NCBI GenBank assembly: GCA_016716335.1
Contig: JADJWN010000002.1
Span: forward strand, 310,001-374,000
DNA: 64,000 bases
Origin: Saprospiraceae bacterium
GTDB lineage: Bacteria > Bacteroidota > Bacteroidia > Chitinophagales > Saprospiraceae
Direction: 5' to 3'
Shown here in pieces: positions 56,593 to 64,000 of the stretch. Position numbers and translations under genes: made by a program. The first letter of the stretch is position 1, and each line of letters opens with the position of its first letter. The notes under the pieces are model-generated. The model searched no databases. It had not been told where the DNA came from and saw nothing but the letters and a program-made list of their open reading frames with translations.

Positions 56593-57378
56593 TTATGGAT
56601 GTACATATCCCTGACCTGCATGTATAGTCAGGAACTCATTGGCTAAATTGAGAAAGTTGATGGAACCCTTGCTGGCAGCGTCGTAGATGATTACGGGCTG
56701 GCCGAGTGAGGGTGCCTCACCGATCTTGCTGTTGCGATGAATAATGGTCTCAAAGATCCGGTCGGATACTATATTTTTGATTTCTTCGATCACCATATTG
56801 GCCATACGAAGCCTTTGGTCGTACATGGAGAGTACTACTCCTTCAATCTCCAGGTCAGGGTTGAGCGCCTGATTGACCAGATTGATGGTATCCTTGAGTT
56901 TTCCGTAACCTTCGAGAGAGAAAAACTCGCATTGTACCGGAATAATCACACTGTCGGCCGCAGTCAAAGCATTGACAGTAATAAGACCCAGAGATGGAAG
57001 GCAGTCTATGAATATGAAATCAAAATCCTCTTTGACAGCAGCCAGCATATTTCGCATCTGATATTCCCGCTGCTCAAGGTTCACCAGCTCGATTTCGGCA
57101 CCTACCAGATCTATTCCGGAAGGTATCAGATAGAGATTGGGGGTCTGAGTACTCAGTATGGCTTCTCTGACCGGGGCTCCTTCTACCAGGCATTCATAGG
57201 TGTCATGTATGATGTCTTCCGGTTTAATTCCTACTCCAGAGGTAGCGTTGGCCTGCGGGTCTGCATCTACCAGCAGAACTTTTTTGTCCAGTACAGCCAG
57301 AGCTGCGGCCAGGTTGATGGCTGTCGTGGTTTTGCCTACGCCTCCTTTCTGGTTGGCTATCGCAATTATTTTTCCCAT
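56593..57378 (-). CDS. parA: Chromosome-partitioning ATPase ParA (Soj)
   Basis: 261 residues. Deviant Walker A NQKGGVGKTTTAINLAAAL (about 8-26), Walker A' VLLVDADPQANATSGVG, Walker B FDFIFIDCLPSLGLITVNAL. Forms nucleotide-dependent DNA-bound dimers that pull ParB-parS complexes. Operon partner of parB; three bases after the UPF0173 gene. Confidence 0.96.
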   Translation of the reverse strand: MGKIIAIANQKGGVGKTTTAINLAAALAVLDKKVLLVDADPQANATSGVGIKPEDIIHDTYECLVEGAPVREAILSTQTPNLYLIPSGIDLVGAEIELVNLEQREYQMRNMLAAVKEDFDFIFIDCLPSLGLITVNALTAADSVIIPVQCEFFSLEGYGKLKDTINLVNQALNPDLEIEGVVLSMYDQRLRMANMVIEEIKNIVSDRIFETIIHRNSKIGEAPSLGQPVIIYDAASKGSINFLNLANEFLTIHAGQGYVHP

Positions 57379-57381
57379 TAT

Positions 57382-58065
57382 TTAAAATTCTATATTTTGT
57401 CCGATTTCGGGTAAAATCAATGTTTTTCCTTCGTTTTCAAAAGCCTTTACGGCATCTTCATGATTGATTTTTATAAATCCAAAGGTATCAAAATGACACC
57501 CGATGATGTTATCGCACTGAATGTAGCCTGCCGCTATCAAAGCATCTTCATAGCCCATGGTAAAATTGTCACCTACCGGCAATATTGCAAAATCAAGCTG
57601 CGGACAGGTGACAGGAATCAACTTCATATCCATGGTCAATGCAGTATCTCCGGCAAAGTAAAAACAGTGTTTGTCATTCCAGATCACAAATCCTCCTGAC
57701 GGACCGCCAAAGCTTCCATCAGGCAGCATACTCGAATGTACAGCCTGTACATATTTGACATATCCGAAGTAAAACTTCCATTTTCCACCAAGATTCATAC
57801 CATGTCCCCTGAGTCCTTTTTGCTCGTACCAGGTCACTACTTCGTAGCTGGATATGATGAGCGCATCATTTTTTCGGGCTATCGCTTCAGCATCATACAC
57901 ATGATCACCATGACCATGAGAGAGCAGTACATAATCAGCTTTAAGACTCTGCACATCTATGGCAGCAGCTGCTTCATTGGGAGAAATGAAAGGATCAAAA
58001 ATCAAGTTAGCCCCATTGAATACAATCTCAAATGCGGAATGGCCTAAGTATTTTATCTTGATCAT
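57382..58065 (-). CDS. UPF0173 metal-dependent hydrolase (metallo-beta-lactamase fold)
   Basis: 227 residues. The zinc-binding HGHGDH motif (about 50-55), preceded by YLGHSAFEI and followed by AVHSSMLPDGSFGGPSGGFV, FYFAGDTALTMDMKLI and IIGCHFDTFGFIKI, is the full UPF0173 set. Substrate unknown. First gene of the five-gene minus-strand operon, behind a TACTTTTG box. Confidence 0.9.
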   Translation of the reverse strand: MIKIKYLGHSAFEIVFNGANLIFDPFISPNEAAAAIDVQSLKADYVLLSHGHGDHVYDAEAIARKNDALIISSYEVVTWYEQKGLRGHGMNLGGKWKFYFGYVKYVQAVHSSMLPDGSFGGPSGGFVIWNDKHCFYFAGDTALTMDMKLIPVTCPQLDFAILPVGDNFTMGYEDALIAAGYIQCDNIIGCHFDTFGFIKINHEDAVKAFENEGKTLILPEIGQNIEF

Positions 58066-58104
58066 TTCAGGTGGATTTTAAAACTTGTGTTCAGAAAAGC
58101 GGCA

Positions 58105-58112
58105 CAAAAGTA
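58105..58112 (-). promoter_or_regulatory. -7 box of the UPF0173-parAB-corA operon
   Basis: The minus strand reads TACTTTTG about 40 bp before the ATG at 58065. A clear -33 element was not found. Confidence 0.5.
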
Positions 58113-58200
58113 CGACTTTTATCCTTTTTCTGCCTTTGAACAGCCCAACTTTATGAACAAATTATAATTCTCACAGTTACGCTGCCTTAAAAAATGGTCT

Positions 58201-58740
58201 ATGATTACAGTGATCTCAGGTACCAACAGACAGGACAGCAATACTGCCGTGATTGCGGCATTCTGTACGGATTATCTCAGACAGATATCTGTAGAAAAGG
58301 TACATCTCCTCAGTCTGGATGCCATCAATGGGATAAGTATCCACGAGTCTATGTATGACAACGGAGGTCAGGATCCGATCATCAGTACGATACAGGATGA
58401 AATGATCACCCCTGCCCATAAATGGCTCATCATAAGTCCGGAATATAACGGCAGCTTTCCGGGTATTCTCAAACTTTTCATTGATGCTTTGTCAGCCCGC
58501 AATTATAAGGCAACTTTTGCCGGAAAAAAGGCTGCCCTGCTCGGTGTAGCGTCCGGACGTGCCGGCAACCTCAGGGGTATGGAGCACCTTACCGGCCTGC
58601 TCAATTACCTCAAAGTCGTCGTGATGCCTGAAAAACTCCCTGTTTCAACTGTCGAAAAAGTGATTGACAAACAGGGAAATATTGAAGGAGAGACCCAGAC
58701 GGTGATAAAGACCTTTCTGGATGATTTTTTACAGTTTTGA
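58201..58740 (+). CDS. NADPH-dependent FMN reductase family protein
   Basis: 179 residues, flavodoxin-like fold. ISGTNRQDSNTAVIAAF phosphate-binding loop (about 5-21) and the family motif SPEYNGSFPGILKLFIDAL (about 80-98). Acts as an NAD(P)H:flavin or quinone reductase; the acceptor is unknown. Stands alone, divergent from the UPF0173 operon. Confidence 0.85.
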   Translation: MITVISGTNRQDSNTAVIAAFCTDYLRQISVEKVHLLSLDAINGISIHESMYDNGGQDPIISTIQDEMITPAHKWLIISPEYNGSFPGILKLFIDALSARNYKATFAGKKAALLGVASGRAGNLRGMEHLTGLLNYLKVVVMPEKLPVSTVEKVIDKQGNIEGETQTVIKTFLDDFLQF

Positions 58741-58767
58741 GACATCAGGATTGCTCCACCTGAGCTT

Positions 58768-59919
58768 TTACAGGTTATTTGTAAAAAGATCATAGTAATT
58801 CAAAAGTTTTAGGCCTTCCGGCCCCGGTCGGCTTTCTCCGTTGTAGATAATATTTTTGGATGTAAGGTTTATCTTTTCTATACTTGAAACTGATTTAAAA
58901 TTTTTAAGGAAACTTTCAGTAAATGTGAAGGCAGACTTTATCTCATAGGCATCAATGCCTTGGATGCCGGGTATGACATAATCCAACTCTACTCCATGCT
59001 GGTCCCTGTAAAAGGCACCTTTGTGATCTTTGCCCTGATTGTATCTGATTTTGATGAATTCATTGATAATCATGTTTTCGTAAATTTCTCCCCTTAATGG
59101 ATGTGTCTCCAACTGAATGTAATCCTCAACACCCAGAAGATAGCTCAAAAGACCCGTATCGTAGAAATACAGTTTGGGGCTCTTGGTGAGTCTTTTGTTG
59201 ATATTTGCATAAAACGGGGGAAGAAGATAGCATAAAAAATTATATTGCAATACTGATATCCATGATTTAATAGTGTTGACTGATACGCCGATATCATTAC
59301 TTATACTGCTAAAATTGAGAAGCTGACCAGTCCTCCCTGCACAAATCCTTATAAATTTATCGAATAAATACCAATCCTGTACTTTGACAACATTATTAAT
59401 ATCTTTGAGAAGATATGTTTCATAATAGGAGCTGTACATACGGGTAGGGTTTTGCTTCCTGTCATATAGAGCAGGGTAAAAACCCCTGTACATCATTTCA
59501 TAGACAGAAGTGAATGAATAATGACCATGCAACTCAGAAATGCTCAATGGTAATAATCTGAATATCGCAGTCCTGCCTGCCAGGGATTGGCTTATTCCAG
59601 ACCGAAGGTCCAACTTATTACTGCCTGTCAGAATAATTTTGTAGTTTCCTGTATCGAGATAAATCTGAATGTATGACAATAACTCCGGAAAGTTTTGGAT
59701 TTCATCCAGAATCAGATTTTTACCGGCATTGAAGACCAGCTTTGGGTCCTGTCTGTAAATTAATCTGTCCTCCGGATTTTCAAAGTTTATGTATCTGTAA
59801 TCAGGAAAAAGATTTCTGGCCAAAGTTGTTTTTCCAGACTGTCTTGGACCCAAAATGGTGACGCAATCGAATGAACGAAGCGTTTCTGAAATAGTTTTTG
59901 CGATATTTCTATTAATCAT
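58768..59919 (-). CDS. AAA ATPase with C-terminal DUF4143 domain
   Basis: 383 residues from ATG 59919; the frame is open to 59958 but that start lies over the -7 box. P-loop GPRQSGKTTLARNLF (about 26-40), Walker B KNLILDEIQNFPEL, arginine region LTGSNKLDLRSGISQSLAGR, then DUF4143 (SWISVLQYNFLCYLLPPFYA ... ELDYVIPGIQGIDAYEIKSA). These two-domain proteins are scattered among bacteria, often strain-specific, and of unknown role. The sequence looks richer in A/T codons (Asn, Ile, Lys, Tyr) than its neighbours, compatible with recent acquisition. Single gene, own promoter. Confidence 0.88.
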   Translation of the reverse strand: MINRNIAKTISETLRSFDCVTILGPRQSGKTTLARNLFPDYRYINFENPEDRLIYRQDPKLVFNAGKNLILDEIQNFPELLSYIQIYLDTGNYKIILTGSNKLDLRSGISQSLAGRTAIFRLLPLSISELHGHYSFTSVYEMMYRGFYPALYDRKQNPTRMYSSYYETYLLKDINNVVKVQDWYLFDKFIRICAGRTGQLLNFSSISNDIGVSVNTIKSWISVLQYNFLCYLLPPFYANINKRLTKSPKLYFYDTGLLSYLLGVEDYIQLETHPLRGEIYENMIINEFIKIRYNQGKDHKGAFYRDQHGVELDYVIPGIQGIDAYEIKSAFTFTESFLKNFKSVSSIEKINLTSKNIIYNGESRPGPEGLKLLNYYDLFTNNL

Positions 59920-59945
59920 TATTGTGCAAATTTGCAATCTTACTG

Positions 59946-59974
59946 CAAATTTACTCAAAATATATAAGATCCAA
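59946..59974 (-). promoter_or_regulatory. Promoter of the DUF4143 ATPase gene
   Basis: Minus-strand TTG (59974-59972), 18 bp, then TAAATTTG (59953-59946). It fixes the translation start at 59919. Confidence 0.6.
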
Positions 59975-60010
59975 TCCTGTTTTGATAATTTTGAGCTGCC
60001 CCTCTGCCCA

Positions 60011-60616
60011 TCATTTTTGTTTAAGATTTTGAATAAATGAACAGACTTTGGGTACGTCCTTGATACCCGGCAGGGTTTCGAAGCGGCTGTTGATATCTAC
60101 CCCTGCAAATTGAGGATGATTCACTGATTTGATATTGTGGAGATCGTCAGGTCCTATGCCACCGCTGAGCAGAAATGGCACCGGAATCTCCTGCTGATTC
60201 AGTATCTGCCAGTCAAACTTTGCTCCTGATCCACCATACGCATCTGTATATGTGTCAAAAAGGAAATAGCTGCAAAAAGCATAAGACTCCATGATGGAAA
60301 AATCAAAATCCGGATGTATGCGAAATACTTTTATGACAGGCAATACCTGCTGTATGGACCATGCAGTCTCCGGCGTCTCATCGCCGTGTAATTGTGCATA
60401 ATCCAGCTGAAATGTCTCTTTTTTATCCAGTATTTCGGACATACCTGCATTTACAAAGACGCCTACTGCCAGTACCTGCATAGACAGACCGGGCCATGGT
60501 TTTGATACATAGCGTTTGGAAAGCGGATAAAAATTAAATCCTACCATATCGGGTTGGCAACGGAGGATGGATTCGAGATTTTCTCTTTCCTTAAGTCCGC
60601 AAACCTTGACTATCAT
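60011..60616 (-). CDS. trpF: Phosphoribosylanthranilate isomerase
   Basis: 201 residues from ATG 60616 (MIVKVCGLKE); the open frame to 60652 is trpC sequence. TIM-barrel enzyme of tryptophan synthesis. KVCGL with the catalytic Cys at residue 6, GFNFYPLSKRYV, DYAQLHGDE, LFDTYTDAYGGSGAKFDW and LLSGGIGPDDL match family blocks. Overlaps trpC by 4 bp; last gene of trpGDCF. Confidence 0.93.
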   Translation of the reverse strand: MIVKVCGLKERENLESILRCQPDMVGFNFYPLSKRYVSKPWPGLSMQVLAVGVFVNAGMSEILDKKETFQLDYAQLHGDETPETAWSIQQVLPVIKVFRIHPDFDFSIMESYAFCSYFLFDTYTDAYGGSGAKFDWQILNQQEIPVPFLLSGGIGPDDLHNIKSVNHPQFAGVDINSRFETLPGIKDVPKVCSFIQNLKQK

Positions 60617-61404
60617 ATCCACTGTTTCAGTTCCCGGATAAAACCGGCACAAGCCTCCCCGGGATTTTGATGTTTCATAAAATTTTCACCAATCAGAAAA
60701 CCATTATATCCCGCTTTTTTCAATCCGGCTACCGTTTGAGGATTATCGAGGCCGCTTTCGGATATTTTTATGGTGTCTGAAGGCAATTGAGGCAATAACT
60801 GCAAAGAGCAGGCAATATCTGTATGGAAATTTTTCAGATTGCGATTGTTGACCCCGATGTTTCGGATGCTGTCATGATATTTATGCAGCTGCTCTCTACT
60901 GTGTATTTCGAGCAGTACTTCCATTCCACAATCCACGGCAAGCCTGGCAAAGGATTTCACATCTTCAGCACTCAGAATTTCGGCAATCAACAATATGGCA
61001 TCTGCTCCGATGCTCTTAGCCTCTATAATCTGATAGGGGTCAATGATAAATTCCTTTCTCAAAACGGGTATATCTGTCACAGTACGGGTGGCTATGAGAT
61101 CCTCATCACTGCCTCCAAAAAAAGCATGGTCAGTCAGTACAGACAGCGCAGATGCTCCTGCCTGTGCATAATCTGCCGTGACCTGTGCGACATTCGCCTG
61201 CAGATGAATATCTGATTTTGAGGGCGATTTTCTTTTGAATTCTGCAATGATGCCACTTAGTGCAGGATTACTTATGTATTCCGAAAGGGATTGGCAAGGT
61301 CTGCTGAGCAGGGGAGAACCGGTAAGCTGTGCCTCTTTGACCCTTTGCTTTTTCCGGCTTACTTCCTCTTTTTTATGTAAAACGATTTTATCCAGAATAT
61401 TCAT
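60613..61404 (-). CDS. trpC: Indole-3-glycerol phosphate synthase
   Basis: 263 residues. TIM barrel converting CdRP to indole-3-glycerol phosphate. Blocks: GIIAEFKRKSPSKSDIH (catalytic Lys pair), ALSVLTDHAFFGGSDEDL, VLRKEFIIDPYQIIEAKSIG, ADAILLIAEIL, NIGVNNRNLKNFHTD and SESGLDNPQTV. Complete and ordinary. Gap of 5 bp to trpD. Confidence 0.95.
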   Translation of the reverse strand: MNILDKIVLHKKEEVSRKKQRVKEAQLTGSPLLSRPCQSLSEYISNPALSGIIAEFKRKSPSKSDIHLQANVAQVTADYAQAGASALSVLTDHAFFGGSDEDLIATRTVTDIPVLRKEFIIDPYQIIEAKSIGADAILLIAEILSAEDVKSFARLAVDCGMEVLLEIHSREQLHKYHDSIRNIGVNNRNLKNFHTDIACSLQLLPQLPSDTIKISESGLDNPQTVAGLKKAGYNGFLIGENFMKHQNPGEACAGFIRELKQWI

Positions 61405-61409
61405 AGGCG

Positions 61410-62402
61410 TTATTGAAGTTCAAGAAAAGTCCTGAATGCTTTTTGGGCATTTCCACTGTGCAGTGAATCCGCAGCAATATCAATACAGGTTCGGATATCC
61501 ATTTCCTGATCAAAGCACTGTATAGCCAATGCGGCATTGGCCAGAACGGTATTTACCTGCGGAATTGTACCTCTGTTTTCCAGAATGTCAGCAAAGATAG
61601 CGGCAGCTTCAGGCACGGTGTTGCCTCCGAAAATATCCTCCTGCTTTTGTTTGGGCATACCGAAATAATCGGGTTCGGCTATAAGCTCCCGATGATTGCT
61701 GATGATCTTCACCGGCCCGGTCAAAGATACCTCATCGTATCCGTCGAGCGCATGTATGATGGCATATTGTTTTGCACTCTGCTCATGCAGATACTGATAT
61801 AATCTGGCCAGATGGAGTGAAAATACGCCCACACTCTGATATGCCGGACGGGCGGGATTGACCAATGGGCCAAGCATATTAAAAAAGGTCTTTACGCCCA
61901 GCTCCTTTCTAATAGGTCCTACTGATTTTAAAGCTGGATGAAAAAGCGGTGCATGCAGAAAACATATTCCGGCTTTATCCAGCTGCATGCGGAGTATATC
62001 CGGTCGATTGGTAAATTTTACGCCAAAATGCTCCAGTACATTGGATGATCCGCTGACTGAAGAAACCCCGTAGTTGCCATGTTTGGTGACTTTGTATCCC
62101 GCTCCGGCTACTACAAAGCATGCAAGGGTAGAGATATTGAAGGTGTTTTTGCCATCGCCACCGGTGCCGCACAGGTCCACAGCCGGCGTGCCGTCAAAGT
62201 CCACCTGTACACAAAGTTCCAGCAAAGCATCTCTAAATCCTGCCAGTTCATCTACCGATATATTGCGCATCAGATACACACAGATAAATGCAGCTATCTG
62301 TGAGGGGTTGTATTCGTTTTGAGAAATGCGTACCAGTACGTCCCTTGCCTGCTCGCGGGTGAGCTTCTGATGCTCAAACAATTGATTGAGTATGGCCTTC
62401 AT
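61410..62402 (-). CDS. trpD: Anthranilate phosphoribosyltransferase
   Basis: 330 residues. Transfers phosphoribose to anthranilate. PRPP-binding GTGGDGKNTFNISTLACFVV (about 82-101), KHGNYGVSSVSGSSNVLEHF, FFNMLGPLVNPARPAYQSVG. Overlaps trpG by 4 bp. Confidence 0.95.
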   Translation of the reverse strand: MKAILNQLFEHQKLTREQARDVLVRISQNEYNPSQIAAFICVYLMRNISVDELAGFRDALLELCVQVDFDGTPAVDLCGTGGDGKNTFNISTLACFVVAGAGYKVTKHGNYGVSSVSGSSNVLEHFGVKFTNRPDILRMQLDKAGICFLHAPLFHPALKSVGPIRKELGVKTFFNMLGPLVNPARPAYQSVGVFSLHLARLYQYLHEQSAKQYAIIHALDGYDEVSLTGPVKIISNHRELIAEPDYFGMPKQKQEDIFGGNTVPEAAAIFADILENRGTIPQVNTVLANAALAIQCFDQEMDIRTCIDIAADSLHSGNAQKAFRTFLELQ

Positions 62403-62971
62403 AAATTCAGAAAATTGGTGAGCATAGTCTTTCCATCGGGAGTCATGATGGATTCAGGGTGAAACTGCACTCCATATACTTGATATTCCTTATGATAGGC
62501 TGCCATGATTTCGCCATCAACATCCACTGCTGATACCTGCAGGGTGTCGGGGATATGGTCTTTGTCTATAACCCAGGAATGGTATCTGCCTGCTTCAAAA
62601 GTATGATTCACTCCGCTGAATATCGGGTCTTTGCTGTCAGTAATATGCATAGTGGTTTTCATGCCGTGAAATACCTTCGGAAGATTGCGAAGCTGACCAC
62701 CATATACTTCGCCGATGGCCTGCAATCCCAGACATACGCCGAATATTTTCTTTTCCGGCCCATATTTTTGTATCACTTCTTTCAGCCTGCCGGCTTCATC
62801 GGGGATGCCCGGCCCGGGAGAAAGCACCATGTAGTCAAAATTGCCCACCTCTTCAATATCGAAAGCATCGTTTTTCCATACAGTGACTTCATTGTGTATG
62901 ATTTCCCGTATCAGATGTACCAGATTGTAGGTGAATGAATCGTAATTGTCGATGATCAACACTTTTTTCAT
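62399..62971 (-). CDS. trpG: Anthranilate synthase component II (glutamine amidotransferase)
   Basis: 190 residues from ATG 62971 (MKKVLIIDNYDSFTYNLVHL). Class I glutaminase: nucleophile Cys in FGVCLGLQAIGEVYGGQL, oxyanion LSPGPGIPDEAG, and the His-Glu pair in VQFHPESIMT. It supplies ammonia to TrpE. First gene of trpGDCF; trpE is not upstream, where a CBS gene ends instead. It might also serve p-aminobenzoate synthesis, as some TrpG/PabA do. Confidence 0.92.
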   Translation of the reverse strand: MKKVLIIDNYDSFTYNLVHLIREIIHNEVTVWKNDAFDIEEVGNFDYMVLSPGPGIPDEAGRLKEVIQKYGPEKKIFGVCLGLQAIGEVYGGQLRNLPKVFHGMKTTMHITDSKDPIFSGVNHTFEAGRYHSWVIDKDHIPDTLQVSAVDVDGEIMAAYHKEYQVYGVQFHPESIMTPDGKTMLTNFLNL

Positions 62972-63103
62972 GCTCCTGTTAAATTGTTTTGAATGAAAAA
63001 CAGAGTGCAAAGAAAAAGGCTTTCCACCTAATGTGAAAAAAAACGGGGCTTTATATGCTAAAACTGTAATCCGGCAGGAGCTGTGAACAGGAGGAAAACA
63101 ATG

Positions 63104-63137
63104 AAAAAACCCCTGAAAATCAACGGGATTTCAGGGG
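63104..63137 (-). terminator. Intrinsic terminator of the CBS gene at 63172
   Basis: CCCCTGAAA(A)T (63110-63120) pairs with ATTTCAGGGG (63128-63137), and T6 follows on the minus strand (plus A-run 63104-63109), 34 bp beyond the stop. It isolates the trp operon from the CBS gene. Confidence 0.85.
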
Positions 63138-63171
63138 CTGTTTCGCTCAGAAGTGTACCGGTCGTGCTTTG

Positions 63172-63609
63172 TCAGGAAGCCGTGGCGTATTCCTCTTCAA
63201 AGACTTCCTTAAACAGAATAGGGGTAGGATACTCTTTCTTAAATTCATACTTGAGTACGTCAAATGAGGTGACCAATCCTACCAGCATACCGTCCCGGAC
63301 GATGGGAAGTGCATGAAATCGATTATCCAGGAATAATTCTGCTGCCGTGCCGATTTTATCTTCCGGACTTAATTTGAGGATCCTGGTGGACATGACGTCT
63401 TTTACTTTGATGTTGTCATACTCTGACATTTTGATGTCCTTCTTCCAGAGATCATAGGTTGTGATAAGGCCTACCAGCCTTCCTTCGTCCACCACGGGTA
63501 AATGATGGATTCGGCGATTTAAAAAATACTCTTTTGCCAACGCAAGAGTGTCTTCAGGGTGCAATGTAATCACCTTTTTAATCATAATACTTTGTACAGT
63601 TTCATTCAT
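63172..63609 (-). CDS. Stand-alone CBS-pair protein
   Basis: 145 residues from ATG 63609 (63612 also possible). Two complete CBS motifs: IMIKKVITLHPEDTLALAKE with RIHHLPVVDEGRLVGLITTY, and VMSTRILKLSPEDKIGTAAE with RFHALPIVRDGMLVGLVTSF. A soluble adenine-nucleotide-binding Bateman module without an effector domain. The partner is unknown. Own terminator downstream. Confidence 0.85.
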   Translation of the reverse strand: MNETVQSIMIKKVITLHPEDTLALAKEYFLNRRIHHLPVVDEGRLVGLITTYDLWKKDIKMSEYDNIKVKDVMSTRILKLSPEDKIGTAAELFLDNRFHALPIVRDGMLVGLVTSFDVLKYEFKKEYPTPILFKEVFEEEYATAS

Positions 63610-63696
63610 CATAGGCAGTGGATTTTTGAAGTGAGTAATTCGGTTGAAAAACATTTGCAATTTAATACATTTAAGCACTTTTGTCAAGTACATTAA

Positions 63697-63704
63697 CAAA
63701 ATTA
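63697..63704 (-). promoter_or_regulatory. -7 box of the stand-alone CBS gene
   Basis: Minus strand TAATTTTG, about 90 bp before the start. No -33 element at the ideal distance. Confidence 0.35.
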
Positions 63705-63864
63705 TATGGCATAAATTATTGCATGTTTCGAATAATAGTTCAAATCATGGATTCAATATGGAATATAGCTCTGTGTTATACCAATTTGGTTCAATAGTAT
63801 TTTTTGCCTCGAATGCGGGATTTTTAACTTTCAGAAATGATTATCTGTACGAAAGTCTATTGTA

Positions 63865-64000
63865 TTATTTTTTGCTTTTTCCGGCCAGAATGCCCCATCC
63901 TCCGCTACCCAGAAGGAATCCGAATGCATACCAGAATCCGTTGTTGCATGAGGCAAATACAGTGACATCCGCTTTAAACAACATGCCGATCAGTCCAAAA
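63865..64000 (-). CDS. C-terminal fragment of an unknown small membrane protein (cut by window edge)
   Basis: On the minus strand a frame is open from the window end to TAA at 63865. The 44 visible residues are hydrophobic and Gly-rich (GFWYAFGFLLGSGGWGILAG), with a short Lys tail typical of a helix anchored on the cytoplasmic side. Not recognised; the start lies beyond the window. Confidence 0.5.
   Translation of the reverse strand, partial: FGLIGMLFKADVTVFASCNNGFWYAFGFLLGSGGWGILAGKSKK

Noticed and set aside
1..64000. tRNA, rRNA, CRISPR arrays, transposons, prophage genes, parS sites
   Set aside because: Looked for on both strands by eye; no cloverleaf, repeat-spacer array, transposase or parS-like 16-bp palindrome was found. 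A covariance-model and motif scan would be decisive.

Overview
The window comes from a member of the Bacteroidota, most likely a Saprospiraceae/Chitinophaga-like lineage (inference). The evidence is type IX secretion (T9SS) C-terminal sorting domains of both type A and type B, repeated TAnnTTTG -7 promoter boxes, Bacteroidota-specific families (DUF2279, DUF3667, DUF5683, FtsL_2-type FtsL), and a division/cell-wall (dcw) cluster in the usual Bacteroidota order. The MurE DNPR motif points to meso-diaminopimelate peptidoglycan. I see no tRNA, rRNA, CRISPR array, prophage, insertion sequence or recognisable defence island.

Layout. 1-13.6 kb: mixed housekeeping and surface genes, namely a cut DUF2279 protein, a TPR protein, an 1805-residue T9SS surface protein with cohesin and dockerin-like modules, a DUF3667 membrane protein, fabG, a MerC-family gene under a near-ideal operator/promoter, an LpxL-type acyltransferase, a lipoprotein, a DUF1801 protein and a CoA-binding protein. 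13.6-21.7 kb: a type-B T9SS protein behind a textbook sigma-54 promoter, then an ExbB-ExbD-ExbD-TonB energy-transduction operon facing a VWA membrane protein. 21.8-29.2 kb: the protein family usually labelled asparagine synthetase B, a PiT-like permease, a coiled-coil protein, a PolB-like exonuclease, a porin and a saccharopine-dehydrogenase-like protein. 29.5-48.3 kb: a possible 6S-like RNA, ftsK, then mraZ-rsmH-ftsL-ftsI-murE-mraY-murD-ftsW-murG-murC-ftsQ-ftsA-ftsZ, preceded by three 10-bp-spaced MraZ boxes. 49-53.8 kb: a tight SpoIIE/RsbU phosphatase, TM2-TPR, CBS and Omp85 cluster. 54-58 kb: a minus-strand operon of UPF0173 hydrolase, parA, parB, DUF5683 and corA. 58.2-64 kb: an FMN reductase, an AAA/DUF4143 ATPase, trpGDCF, a CBS protein and the end of an unknown membrane protein.

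The strongest global signal is technical. About nine genes, including ftsK, ftsI, ftsW, exbB and exbD, are each broken by a single-base indel, mostly at a short homopolymer, and one base restores the family sequence. In an otherwise intact dcw cluster this looks like uncorrected long-read assembly error, so I annotate each as one gene. No clearly novel system stands out. The observations most worth checking are the MerC operator, the sigma-54 promoter, the MraZ boxes, the structured RNA before ftsK, and the cohesin/dockerin T9SS protein.
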